In this document: positions 1-6,822 of the stretch, piece after piece
Position numbering within the stretch: position 1 is the stretch's first letter
How the letters are laid out: each line of letters begins with the position of its first letter
Assembly (NCBI GenBank): GCA_028723145.1
Contig: JAQYFM010000198.1
Location: forward strand, 1-8,703
Origin: Spirochaetales bacterium
Lineage (GTDB): Bacteria > Spirochaetota > Spirochaetia > Sphaerochaetales > Sphaerochaetaceae
Length of the DNA stretch: 8,703 nucleotides
Direction: 5' to 3'
The notes under the pieces: model-generated
The model's input: the letters and a program-made list of their open reading frames with translations, nothing else
Told to the model about the DNA's origin: nothing
Database searches by the model: none
Translations under genes and position numbers: made by a program

Positions 1-26
1 TCTCTCTCTTTCCTATCGCTTATCTA

Positions 27-37
27 TTTTAAAGAAC
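27..37 (-). promoter_or_regulatory. boxA-like antitermination element in a probable rRNA operon leader
   Basis: Read on the minus strand this is GTTCTTTAAAA, close to the boxA element (TGCTCTTTAA in enterics, GTTCTTTGAAAA in many Gram-positives) that binds NusB/NusE and makes rRNA transcription resist premature termination. It lies downstream of two tandem promoters and a small hairpin, as in rrn leaders. The RNA gene itself would start beyond the left edge and is not visible, so the assignment is inferred from arrangement and motif only. Confidence 0.5.
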
Positions 38-41
38 TTGT

Positions 42-55
42 CGTAATTTCTTACG
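42..55 (-). other. Small leader hairpin with GAAA tetraloop
   Basis: The minus-strand RNA contains CGTAA, GAAA, TTACG: a perfect 5-bp stem closed by a GNRA-type tetraloop. It lies between the proximal promoter (65-94) and the boxA-like element (27-37), where rRNA leaders commonly carry a hairpin. It has no U-tract, so it is not a terminator. Confidence 0.4.
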
Positions 56-64
56 CGCTTTGTT

Positions 65-94
65 AATCTAGCATTTTTGCTCTGTTTTCGTCAA
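65..94 (-). promoter_or_regulatory. Proximal (P2-like) promoter of a probable rRNA operon
   Basis: On the minus strand the -35 is TTGACG (94-89) and the -10 is TAGATT (70-65), with an 18-bp spacer. A TG dinucleotide one base before the -10 gives an extended -10. Just upstream of the -35 (107-124) is a nearly pure A/T tract of long A-runs, which resembles an rrn UP element. The predicted start is near position 58, in a GC-richer stretch. Together with the second promoter 110 bp upstream this is the classic stable-RNA arrangement. The direction points off the left edge of the window. Confidence 0.6.
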
Positions 95-174
95 CTACTA
101 AGTTGAAAGTTTTTTTATTTTTTTCTCTCACCTTCTTAGTGACTTTAGCTCCTTGCGTCGCTCAACGAGTTAGC

Positions 175-203
175 AATCTACTCCTTTTATTATTTTATTT
201 CAA
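175..203 (-). promoter_or_regulatory. Distal (P1-like) promoter of a probable rRNA operon
   Basis: On the minus strand the -35 is TTGAAA (203-198) and the -10 is TAGATT (180-175), with a 17-bp spacer. The -10 hexamer is identical to that of the promoter at 65-94 and lies exactly 110 bp upstream of it. AT-rich DNA precedes it. Tandem P1/P2 promoters about 110-120 bp apart are typical of rrn operons. The roughly 80 bp between the promoters has no plausible reading frame. Confidence 0.5.
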
Positions 204-219
204 GTACTTTTTGATTATT

Positions 220-257
220 TTTTATACATTTTTTGTAAGTGTATACAAAATATAAAA
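220..257. repeat. AT-rich interrupted inverted repeat in the acetyltransferase/rrn divergent region
   Basis: TTTTGTA (231-237) and TACAAAA (244-250) pair as 7 bp around a 6-nt loop. Flanking TTTTATA (220-226) and TATAAAA (251-257) add 7 more pairs, with CATT bulged on one side. The stem has only two G/C pairs at most and no following U-tract on either strand, so a terminator role is unlikely. It may be an operator or bent DNA between the divergent promoters, or chance in AT-rich sequence. It shares 250-257 with the repeat at 250-294, so the two cannot fold at once. Confidence 0.3.
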
Positions 258-294
258 ATAAAAACAAAAATATTTTTTCTTTTTATTTTTATAT
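250..294. repeat. Near-perfect A/T inverted repeat upstream of the acetyltransferase gene
   Basis: Arms 250-270 and 274-294 pair at 20 of 21 positions (one C-C mismatch, 265 against 279) around the 3-nt loop TAT. The repeat ends 18 bp before the ATG at 313. All matched pairs are A/T. If transcribed it would be a hairpin in the acetyltransferase leader. As DNA it could extrude or bend, or bind a protein. No convincing -10/-35 pair for the rightward gene was found in 205-312, and no Shine-Dalgarno precedes the ATG. Confidence 0.5.
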
Positions 295-312
295 CTGTTA
301 TTATCACTATTT

Positions 313-897
313 ATGAATATTGTAATAGAAAATCCAAGCAAATTAGACATCCCAGAATTAGAGAGAATATGCTTACTCACAGCAGATAGTGGAAAAGATG
401 GAACACATCTTTATTCAGATAAAGCATTAGTTGGACAGATATATTTAACTCCATATGTGTTATTTGATCCATCTTGTTGTTTTGTTGCAAAACTTGATGG
501 AAAAATCGTAGGTTACATTGTTGGTTGCTATGATTCAAAGGCCTTTTATAAATATCTAAATAATGAGTTTCTTCCATCAATTAGAAATAAGTTTACTACT
601 GCAATAACACAGAGCGATAAAAACATCGTTTCTATGATTCAAAATGGTGTTGAAGCAGAGTTTTATCCACAAGCTCAAGCACACCTTCATATTGATATTC
701 TTCCTGAAGGACAACACATGGGACTAGGAAGAAAACTAATTGATACATTTACACAAAACTTAAAGAATCATCAAATAAATAGTGTTTATTTAGGTGTTGG
801 TGCAAAAAATACTAACGCTCAAGCCTTTTATAAGAAAATGGGCTTTTCAACCTTTATTGAAAAGCCTTGGGGATTAGTATTGATAAAAAATTTCTAA
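313..897 (+). CDS. GNAT-family N-acetyltransferase (OGA acetyltransferase-like)
   Basis: This is a complete 194-residue cytoplasmic GNAT-fold protein, expected to move an acetyl group from acetyl-CoA to an amine; the acceptor is unknown. Visible motifs are LTADSGKDGT (22-31), the strand FVAKLDGKIVGYIVG (57-71), HLHIDILP (124-131), the acetyl-CoA pyrophosphate loop QHMGLG (134-139, the Q/R-x-x-G-x-G motif) and NTNAQAFYKKMGF (166-178), where the Asn and Tyr positions are typical of GNATs. The TADSGKDGT segment, the HLHIDILP strand and the gap between them resemble proteins related to the acetyltransferase-like domain of O-GlcNAcase (from memory of the family). The start is ATG at 313. No Shine-Dalgarno is visible, and the leader is almost pure A/T. 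The gene is divergent from the probable rrn promoters and its stop overlaps that of the nuclease on the other strand by 4 nt. Confidence 0.85.
   Translation: MNIVIENPSKLDIPELERICLLTADSGKDGTHLYSDKALVGQIYLTPYVLFDPSCCFVAKLDGKIVGYIVGCYDSKAFYKYLNNEFLPSIRNKFTTAITQSDKNIVSMIQNGVEAEFYPQAQAHLHIDILPEGQHMGLGRKLIDTFTQNLKNHQINSVYLGVGAKNTNAQAFYKKMGFSTFIEKPWGLVLIKNF
831..866 (-). terminator. Probable terminator of the beta-CASP nuclease, inside the acetyltransferase gene
   Basis: GGCTTTTCAA (841-850) and TTGAAAAGCC (857-866) form a perfect 10-bp stem around a 6-nt loop. On the minus strand the stem is followed by CATTTTCTTAT, a U-rich tail, and starts about 28 nt after the nuclease stop codon. It lies within codons 177-185 of the opposing acetyltransferase. 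On the plus strand no T-tract follows, so its direction is minus. Confidence 0.55.
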
Positions 898-2549
898 TCA
901 CTATCACTATTCCATTTATTTGCAAGATCAAATAAATCAGAAGAAAGTCTTCGAATAGCATCAGAGAGTCTGATGCATCTTTTTTTATCTTCACGGTCAG
1001 CTTTTCTTGCTGCATCATTAAGTCTATTAATTACCTCATCAACTCTTTCAAGACCACTTGCAAGAAGTTCTCTAGATTCATTAAGCAGCTTATCATTTTC
1101 ATCGATATATGCTTCTCGCTCTTGATATGGAAGGACATCGTCTAAATCAAATGATTCATTTAAATGAGGTGCATATGCTTTATAGTTATACTTTTCAACA
1201 AGCTCTCTTGCAAAAAGTGGTGCAACATTTTTGTCTCCATGAGTTACAAATATTTTTTGTGGAGGAGTTTTAAAAGAAGTAATCCACTTAATTAAGCCAT
1301 CATGGTCTGCGTGTCCACTTAGACCATCAAGAGAAGCTATTTCAGCATTAACATCTACTTGATCACCAAAAATTGTAACATGTTTAGCACCATCAACAAT
1401 TGACCTACCAAGTGTACCAGCAGCTTGGTAACCAACAAATAGAATAGTATTTGTTTTTTTATATAGACCATGTTTTAAATGATGCTTAATTCTACCACCC
1501 TCACACATACCGGAGGATGAAATTATTACAATACTTTCTTTTAAAGTATTTAATCTTGCTGAGTCAGCTGCATCTTTGACCTTATGTAGGGTTGGAAATT
1601 CAAATGGATTTTCACCTCGATTTATTATCTCCATTGCTTCTTTATCAAAGTAGTTTTCACAAGTACAAGACTTAAAAACAGTAGTTGCTTTAATCGATAA
1701 AGGAGAATCAAGATAAACTGGAACAGTGTAAGGAAGATACTTTTTATCTTCAATAATCTTAAATAGATATAGTAGCTCCTGTGTTCTTCCAACTGCAAAG
1801 GAAGGTATTATAACTCTACCTCCCCTTTTAAAAGTTCGATCAACAATCTCGGCTAAAGTCTTTGCTCTTTTGTATAAATCATCTGTACTCTTTTTTTGAT
1901 GTAATCTATCACCATATGTTGATTCCATTACAACTATATCAGCACTTTTAATATATTCTGGGTCATTAATAATTGGTTGATCTAAGTTTCCAATATCACC
2001 CGAAAACACAATCTTTGTCTCTTTATTATTTTCTTTAACAAAGATTTCTATTTCAGCTGAACCTAATAAATGACCAGCATCAATAAACCTAACACGAACA
2101 TTTTCATTTAAAATATTGGTTTTTCCATATTCAGTTTGACTAAATAGTTCTAATGCTTTATATGCATCATCCTTAGTGTATATTGGATCAATTGGATCTT
2201 CACCCTTTCTTTCTCTCTTTCTATTCACCCACTCACTTTCACTTTCTTGAATAGAGGCTGAATCAAGAAGCATTATCGATGAAAGCATTGAAGTTGCAGA
2301 AGTTGCTAAAATGGTACCATTAAAGCCTTCTTTTACAAGTTGAGGGATTCTTCCTGAGTGGTCAATATGAGCATGTGTTAGTAATACATAATCAATTGAT
2401 TTAGGATCAAATGAAAAGGTTCTTCCGCAAATCTTTTCATCTTGGCCTTGAGCAAGGCCACAGTCAATTAGGAGGTTTAAACCTCCTGCATTAAGTAAAT
2501 ATTGTGAGCCGGTTACAAAGCGAGCGGCTCCTAAAAATGTGAGCTTCAT
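894..2549 (-). CDS. Metallo-beta-lactamase/beta-CASP ribonuclease-like hydrolase
   Basis: This 551-residue cytoplasmic protein belongs to the beta-CASP branch of metallo-beta-lactamase hydrolases (relatives of CPSF73 and RNase J), which cut or trim RNA using two zinc ions. Metal-ligand motifs are intact: D29 in LIDCG, HAHIDH (59-64), H160 in DAGHLLGS, D185 in SGDIG. Beta-CASP features follow: MESTYGD (209-214 region), VIIPSFAVGRTQE (246-258), SSSGMCEGGR (344-353), SGHADH (411-416) and VTHGDK (435-440). Residues from about 475 form a charged, probably helical C-terminal extension. It lacks the N-terminal KH domains of archaeal homologues. ATG at 2549 is supported by AAGGAG 7 nt upstream. It is monocistronic with its own promoter and converges on the acetyltransferase. 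The exact RNA substrate cannot be read from sequence. Confidence 0.9.
   Translation of the reverse strand: MKLTFLGAARFVTGSQYLLNAGGLNLLIDCGLAQGQDEKICGRTFSFDPKSIDYVLLTHAHIDHSGRIPQLVKEGFNGTILATSATSMLSSIMLLDSASIQESESEWVNRKRERKGEDPIDPIYTKDDAYKALELFSQTEYGKTNILNENVRVRFIDAGHLLGSAEIEIFVKENNKETKIVFSGDIGNLDQPIINDPEYIKSADIVVMESTYGDRLHQKKSTDDLYKRAKTLAEIVDRTFKRGGRVIIPSFAVGRTQELLYLFKIIEDKKYLPYTVPVYLDSPLSIKATTVFKSCTCENYFDKEAMEIINRGENPFEFPTLHKVKDAADSARLNTLKESIVIISSSGMCEGGRIKHHLKHGLYKKTNTILFVGYQAAGTLGRSIVDGAKHVTIFGDQVDVNAEIASLDGLSGHADHDGLIKWITSFKTPPQKIFVTHGDKNVAPLFARELVEKYNYKAYAPHLNESFDLDDVLPYQEREAYIDENDKLLNESRELLASGLERVDEVINRLNDAARKADREDKKRCIRLSDAIRRLSSDLFDLANKWNSDSD
958..986 (+). terminator. Intrinsic terminator of the acetyltransferase gene, inside the nuclease gene
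   Basis: GCATCAGA (958-965), loop GAG, TCTGATGC (969-976) form a perfect 8-bp stem, followed after ATC by seven T residues (980-986). This is a textbook rho-independent terminator on the plus strand, 60 nt after the acetyltransferase stop. It is embedded in the last part of the opposing nuclease coding sequence, in the segment encoding RLSDAIRR. Confidence 0.75.
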
Positions 2550-2556
2550 GGCTTTT

Positions 2557-2598
2557 CTCCTTACATATATTATACGGTAAGAAGTTAAAGAATGAAAA
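2557..2598 (-). promoter_or_regulatory. Promoter and ribosome binding site of the beta-CASP nuclease gene
   Basis: On the minus strand there is a perfect -10 TATAAT (2574-2569) with a weaker -35 TTTTCA (2598-2593) at 18-bp spacing. The Shine-Dalgarno AAGGAG (2562-2557) sits 7 nt before the ATG. A start about 7 nt after the -10 falls near 2562, so the leader would be only about 13 nt and begin at the Shine-Dalgarno. The -10 and the ribosome site are convincing; the -35 is less so. Confidence 0.6.
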
Positions 2599-2701
2599 AA
2601 AATTCAACTTTGCAATATCTAATTAGAGAAGTTTTATCAACATAATAAAAACATCAATTTCTATAGGCTGTTTTTTTCTTTTCCATATTAAGTTTTGTCT
2701 C

Positions 2702-2762
2702 ACACTCAGTTAATAATCTAAAATGCTTTTGGTTTTAAGATATTGATAAATATCTAGAGTGT
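2702..2762 (-). other. Possible 3' structured region of the chaperone-usher mRNA
   Basis: AGATATT (2738-2744), loop GATA, AATATCT (2749-2755) form a perfect 7-bp hairpin about 17 nt after the usher stop. ACACTC (2702-2707) and GAGTGT (2757-2762) could close around it. On the minus strand the hairpin is followed by TAAAACC rather than a U-tract, so it is a poor intrinsic terminator. It could be a 3' end stabiliser or a Rho-independent-like weak signal. The rest of 2599-2701 shows no gene. Confidence 0.3.
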
Positions 2763-2771
2763 TTGGAAAAA

Positions 2772-5700
2772 TTAATCCGCTGAATAAACAACTACATCAC
2801 TAATCATTTCCTCATCCTCTGTAGAGAAGAAATCCATATCCTCATCAAATGCAGGGAAGAGGTTATTCCAGAAGTCTTGAGTATTTTCAGCCTTTCCATT
2901 ATCAAGAACAGCATATCCACTATATTCTGTTAAAAGTTCGATGCCAGGGACATCGTAGGAACCAACAATTTCACCGTCTTCATTATGATCAAAACGATTT
3001 AGTAAAGCTGCATCAAAATCATCAAAGGTCCAAACTCTATTATCTTCATTTTTATCTTCTCCAACTATGAAGCAAACTGCGTACCAAGCATTTTCATAGT
3101 TGTAATCGAAGAAGTAAATACCACTCTCTGCACCAGAAATTAAGAATCTACCATCTTGATCACTAAATAGATATAGATTTGGATTTTCTGCAAGTCTAGA
3201 AATACCAGTTTCACTGTCTGTTAATAATTCATATACAGGAGATGAGAAATCTGAACGAGGAACACCATTTTCCTTAATTACGGCAGAGACTGTAAATACA
3301 TCAGGAACTTTAGCTCTAATTGAGAAGCCACCACGTCCCTTTGTATTTAGCTCATAAGCAAAAGTTTGAGTATCTGCAAATTCATTTTTACCACTTATAT
3401 ATACAACTAAATTATTTCTACCTCTTGAAGAAAGCCCATTGTACATTCCATTTCCAAATAAAGTCTTTAATTGAACTGCATTTGATCCAGTAGACTTTGC
3501 AACCTCAATTGTTGCTTTTTTAATACTTCCAGAAGGTCTGATAATTAAGAAATTATCTTTAACAGAGCGGCTAATTGCAAACAATCCATCGGTATAGAAA
3601 ACAGCAGTTGATAAATTCATGCTTGCAGAGAATCTATTGTAGTTATCATAGGATTGTGCACGAATACCAAATAAGTATGTTTCTCCTGCATGGGTGTATG
3701 AAGAAGCTAAGTTATGCTTTGAAAAATCACTAAAGTCAAGGCGAGAAACATTTAAGTTAACATTATCATTACCAATAGATGACGAGAAGTTAATGTTGTT
3801 GTTTTTAAAGTAATCTGAAGAGTATGAAATATTTGTTTTTCCGAATGAATATGAAGCAGAAATGTAGCCAACAATTTGAGGTTTATCTGAAACACTACTA
3901 TTTTGATAAGCTGAAACAGATGTAGAAATACTCATATTCTTCATAGGAGAGAAGCTAAGAGAACCATTTATTCTCCAAATAGGATCAAGTATTGATCCAC
4001 TATTTAGTGTTAATAGTGTTGATAAAGAATAGCGTAAAATACCAAGGCTTCCACCAAAATTTAATGATAAAGAAAACTCATGATCTACTAAGCCATTTGT
4101 AACTGGGTTTGAGTAATCTATTGCAAATGAAAGTGAACTTACAATCTTATTTTTCATTATAAATCTATGATTTAAAGAAAGTCCTAATAGAGGAATATTA
4201 CTTCCACTATCAATTTTAGAAGCAAATGCAAAAGTTGAGGTTCCTAACCTATTTGCATTAATAAGAGTAAAATTAACACTTGCTGCATTATTACCATTTG
4301 GTGTTGCTTTAACAGAGTAATTACTATTTAAAGTTATGGTGTCAGAAATCCCAAAGTTTTGATACCAAGATAGAGCTATATCATTGAAGTGATAGCTATG
4401 GTAGTAATCAGGAAGTATTTTTAAAAGTAATCCATCCGTAGTAGTGTTACTACTTCTAATAGTTTCTCTTCCAATTGTTAATGATCCTCCATAGAGACAG
4501 TCTCCATAGCTAAGAAGTTGGCTGTCATAAGCAAGTGAAAATTCATAAATCTCACTATGCTCTTTAATTTGTTCAGGATCTGTATAAGCACTTAACACCC
4601 AAAGTGGAGTAATAGTAATTGCAACCTCATTGATACCTGTTTCAAATGAAAAATCTTTAACTCTATACTTTCCAGGAGTAACAGTTCTCTCATAAACCTT
4701 CTTACCATTAGACTCAACACTAATACGACTATCCTCGTAAACCTCTACGTATTGCTGTTGTGAATTTCGTTTCGCACTTTGGTTACCAAATGAGTAGTTC
4801 TTTTCAAATTGAATACCAACACTTGTATTCTCATTACCAAGGCCATAACCAGATACATTTCCAAATGAAACTCTTATACTTTGGTCTACAAAATCATAGA
4901 AGAATCGATAGCTATTAACATTCAAGGAAAGCTTATCAGCCCTATAACCTATGTTGTAGTACAAGTCTAAGTTAAGGTCTCCAAATGTCATATAGTTGGA
5001 GCTATTTAATGAAAGGTACCAATAGTCATATTTTGGCTTTATCATCCAGTCATAGTTTGCATAAAAACTAAATGCTGTTGCTAAACTAAAGAAGTTCTTT
5101 TTTATTTCTGTTGCCCCAGAAAGAGAGAAGCGATCACGTCCTGTTGAGTAATTTGTAATTGAAAGGACTCTTTCTGGCATATCAATTAAAGAAAAGTGAA
5201 GCTTAATTGTAAAGTTATTATCATCACAAACGCTTTCAACACCCTTCTCTTCTAGATATTCTAGATTAATCATTTCAGGAGCATTGTTAAAAATGCGCTC
5301 ATATGCTTTCTCTGTAATTAATTCTCCGACATAGAGTTTTAACTCAAATGATTGAAAACTCATTATGCCATTTTCAAATACTACTTCTATATCACTTAAA
5401 TAATCTTCATCGATATATAGTTTATAGTAGTAAACACCATCTTCAATTAATAAGCTATCAGAGCCAGAAACAAAGAAATCAGCGAAGAAGTCATCATCAT
5501 AAACAGGAGTAACTGGAGGAAGGAATAAATCATCCTCAAACATCTCCATTACAAGAGGTTCAAACATAATTGGTTCATCAGGAACTCTTATTATTTCTTG
5601 ACTCTTTTCTTCACTTTCTTGGACAAAAACATCTCCTACTTCAACTATTTCTTCTTGAGTAGTTTCTTCAGGTTCACTACTTGAATCTTCTACCTCATTT

Positions 5701-6044
5701 TTAAAAACAGTTATTACATTGTAAGGAATATATGGATTTTCATTAACTATAGGAGCAGAATGTGTTTCTTCCTTATTTACTTCTTCACTAATTACTTCGA
5801 TATTTTCAACTGGGTTATCATCATATTCAATGATTTCTAATTGGTCTGGTAATATTACTTCAGAATTAGCTAAACTCTCATTTTTTAAATCTTCTTGTTG
5901 TTGATAAACAATATTAGCGTTTTCTTTATTCTCAACTGGAAAATTAAATAAATACCAAATTATGTATGAAAGTGAAAACAACCATACAAGAGAAAAGAAA
6001 ACAGCTAAAAAAATCTTTCTAAATGAGTTATTTGCTCTATGCAT
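2772..6044 (-). CDS. Divergent fimbrial usher-like outer-membrane protein with N-terminal anchor and C-terminal Ca-binding-type loops
   Basis: This 1090-residue protein resembles the FimD/PapC usher superfamily, outer-membrane pores that accept chaperone-bound subunits. Order of parts: positively charged start and one membrane segment (about 11-33) with no evident cleavage site; an acidic linker (34-190, 43 Asp/Glu against 6 Lys/Arg); an usher N-domain-like part (about 198-300, with LYIDEDYLSDIEV and a closing MPERVLSI); a barrel rich in alternating strands (about 305-870); a plug-like insert (431-479, VEVYEDSR, YERTVTPGKYRVKDFSFETG, INEVAITI); the usher-typical YDSQLLSYGDCLYGGS (506-521); SRSVKDNFLII (825-835); and C-terminal sandwich domains (about 840-994). 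Two EF-hand/dockerin-like loops and an acidic tail end it. It follows the chaperone by 9 bp with no Shine-Dalgarno, suggesting translational coupling. No subunit gene is nearby. The usher assignment is from motif pattern and the chaperone neighbour; a merely usher-derived export or surface protein is possible. Confidence 0.75.
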   Translation of the reverse strand: MHRANNSFRKIFLAVFFSLVWLFSLSYIIWYLFNFPVENKENANIVYQQQEDLKNESLANSEVILPDQLEIIEYDDNPVENIEVISEEVNKEETHSAPIVNENPYIPYNVITVFKNEVEDSSSEPEETTQEEIVEVGDVFVQESEEKSQEIIRVPDEPIMFEPLVMEMFEDDLFLPPVTPVYDDDFFADFFVSGSDSLLIEDGVYYYKLYIDEDYLSDIEVVFENGIMSFQSFELKLYVGELITEKAYERIFNNAPEMINLEYLEEKGVESVCDDNNFTIKLHFSLIDMPERVLSITNYSTGRDRFSLSGATEIKKNFFSLATAFSFYANYDWMIKPKYDYWYLSLNSSNYMTFGDLNLDLYYNIGYRADKLSLNVNSYRFFYDFVDQSIRVSFGNVSGYGLGNENTSVGIQFEKNYSFGNQSAKRNSQQQYVEVYEDSRISVESNGKKVYERTVTPGKYRVKDFSFETGINEVAITITPLWVLSAYTDPEQIKEHSEIYEFSLAYDSQLLSYGDCLYGGSLTIGRETIRSSNTTTDGLLLKILPDYYHSYHFNDIALSWYQNFGISDTITLNSNYSVKATPNGNNAASVNFTLINANRLGTSTFAFASKIDSGSNIPLLGLSLNHRFIMKNKIVSSLSFAIDYSNPVTNGLVDHEFSLSLNFGGSLGILRYSLSTLLTLNSGSILDPIWRINGSLSFSPMKNMSISTSVSAYQNSSVSDKPQIVGYISASYSFGKTNISYSSDYFKNNNINFSSSIGNDNVNLNVSRLDFSDFSKHNLASSYTHAGETYLFGIRAQSYDNYNRFSASMNLSTAVFYTDGLFAISRSVKDNFLIIRPSGSIKKATIEVAKSTGSNAVQLKTLFGNGMYNGLSSRGRNNLVVYISGKNEFADTQTFAYELNTKGRGGFSIRAKVPDVFTVSAVIKENGVPRSDFSSPVYELLTDSETGISRLAENPNLYLFSDQDGRFLISGAESGIYFFDYNYENAWYAVCFIVGEDKNEDNRVWTFDDFDAALLNRFDHNEDGEIVGSYDVPGIELLTEYSGYAVLDNGKAENTQDFWNNLFPAFDEDMDFFSTEDEEMISDVVVYSAD
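2907..3056 (-). other. Paired EF-hand/dockerin-like loops at the usher C-terminus
   Basis: Usher residues 997-1008 (DKNEDNRVWTFD) and 1019-1030 (DHNEDGEIVGSY) both show the D-x-N-x-D-N/G-x-V/I pattern of calcium-binding loops, 22 residues apart, each followed by a hydrophobic helix-like stretch (FDAALLNRF and VPGIELLTEY). Known dockerins and Ca-binding repeats use such duplicated loops. Whether this pair binds calcium or a partner is inference. The second loop lacks an acidic residue at position 12 but has Asp at 13. Confidence 0.55.
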
Positions 6045-6053
6045 CTAAAAATG

Positions 6054-6785
6054 TCACTGTACTGAATAATTGTAGGATATTGAAGCTTTATAATTTGAGC
6101 CATGGTCAAGCCCTTCTGGCCAAGGCACATTCTTAGTCCAAGTTTTTCCAGCAAGAATGTTTACACCATAGATATCTGGTAATGCTTCATTACCTGAAAG
6201 AACTACACTGTGTCCTGCTCCATCTTGAACAGTAACAACTGCTTCATTTAATAACTGGTGAACAGTACCAGCATTAGCAAAGGTTAATGCAAGTAAACCA
6301 TCTTGAGTCTCTTGAGCTTTAGAAACAATTACTCTTTCAGTTACCTTTGATGGTTCAACATATGCAGAAGCATTATAAACATAGAGGAAGTTAAACATAC
6401 TTGTATTTGTGCTACTTCTACCCTGTGAATAAGGAATTTGTTCAGCCTTAATTCTAAAGCTTAATTCTCTTGTTACAGTCTTTGGTCCTCTATATTGCAC
6501 TCTTATAATCTGAGCACTCTGAGGCTGGATTAGAACCTTGGCAGGCTGAATAGAGAAATATGCAGAACCATCTTTATTTACTTCGCTACCATTTGCATCT
6601 TGGTCACGTACTAATGCACTAATTGTTACGGCAATAGTTTCGTCACTATCATTTGTGATTGTATATGTTCTTGTTGAAGCTGAACCTGAAACACTAAAAG
6701 TTTGTGTGAGAGGTTCAAATTGGAAAGCATAAACAGCTGTTAATGCTAAAATGAACATCAATAATAAAGAAATGGCTCTTTTCAT
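6054..6785 (-). CDS. PapD-like periplasmic pilus-assembly chaperone
   Basis: With the start at 6785 this is a 243-residue secreted protein with a clear signal peptide (MKR, hydrophobic core, AVYA cleavage before FQFEP). Known chaperones of this family bind export subunits by donor-strand complementation and deliver them to the usher. The first immunoglobulin-like domain shows YTITNDSDETIAV, then FSIQPAKVLIQPQSAQIIRVQY and RELSFRIKAEQIP, the family signature corresponding to the P-x-x-x-L-x-P-G...RV...E-x-x-F/Y-R-x-x-x-x-I-P pattern. The second domain holds LALTFANAGTVHQLL and a VNILAGKTW strand. The short segment before RELSF suggests the FGS-like or archaic type. A longer reading frame reaches TTG at 6863, but that codon overlaps the predicted -10, and ATG at 6824 gives an unlikely extended start, so 6785 is chosen. 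It is first in the operon with the usher. Confidence 0.85.
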   Translation of the reverse strand: MKRAISLLLMFILALTAVYAFQFEPLTQTFSVSGSASTRTYTITNDSDETIAVTISALVRDQDANGSEVNKDGSAYFSIQPAKVLIQPQSAQIIRVQYRGPKTVTRELSFRIKAEQIPYSQGRSSTNTSMFNFLYVYNASAYVEPSKVTERVIVSKAQETQDGLLALTFANAGTVHQLLNEAVVTVQDGAGHSVVLSGNEALPDIYGVNILAGKTWTKNVPWPEGLDHGSNYKASISYNYSVQ

Positions 6786-6822
6786 TAAATTTCTGCTGTA
6801 GCAAAACTCTACAGTCTCCTCC
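6786..6822 (-). promoter_or_regulatory. Chaperone mRNA leader: distant Shine-Dalgarno and intervening hairpin
   Basis: On the minus strand GGAGGAG (6822-6816) lies 30 nt before the ATG at 6785, too far for direct use. Between them CTGTAG (6814-6809), loop AGTTTTG and CTACAG (6801-6796) form a perfect 6-bp hairpin. If it folds, the effective spacing shrinks to about 11 nt. No start codon exists at a normal distance from the Shine-Dalgarno in this frame. The hairpin may control translation. An alternative is initiation at ATG 6824, which overlaps the Shine-Dalgarno itself. Confidence 0.45.

Noticed and set aside
91..124. Hairpin TCAACT-ACTA-AGTTGA followed by a T-tract, looking like a plus-strand terminator
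   Set aside because: It coincides with the -35 and the UP-like A-tract of the minus-strand promoter, the stem is only 6 bp, and the upstream plus-strand sequence is a probable RNA leader antisense. The promoter reading explains it better.
377..580. Antisense open frame within the acetyltransferase gene
   Set aside because: It overlaps a well-recognised GNAT gene, has no ribosome site and shows no family resemblance.
2849..3070. Plus-strand open frame within the usher C-terminal coding region
   Set aside because: A shadow of the usher gene with odd His/Gln-rich composition and no supporting signals.
2772..6044. TonB-dependent receptor or autotransporter identity for the large protein
   Set aside because: No TonB plug signature, no autotransporter passenger or terminal Phe/Trp; the plug-like, SQLLxxG and C-terminal patterns and the PapD-like partner favour an usher.
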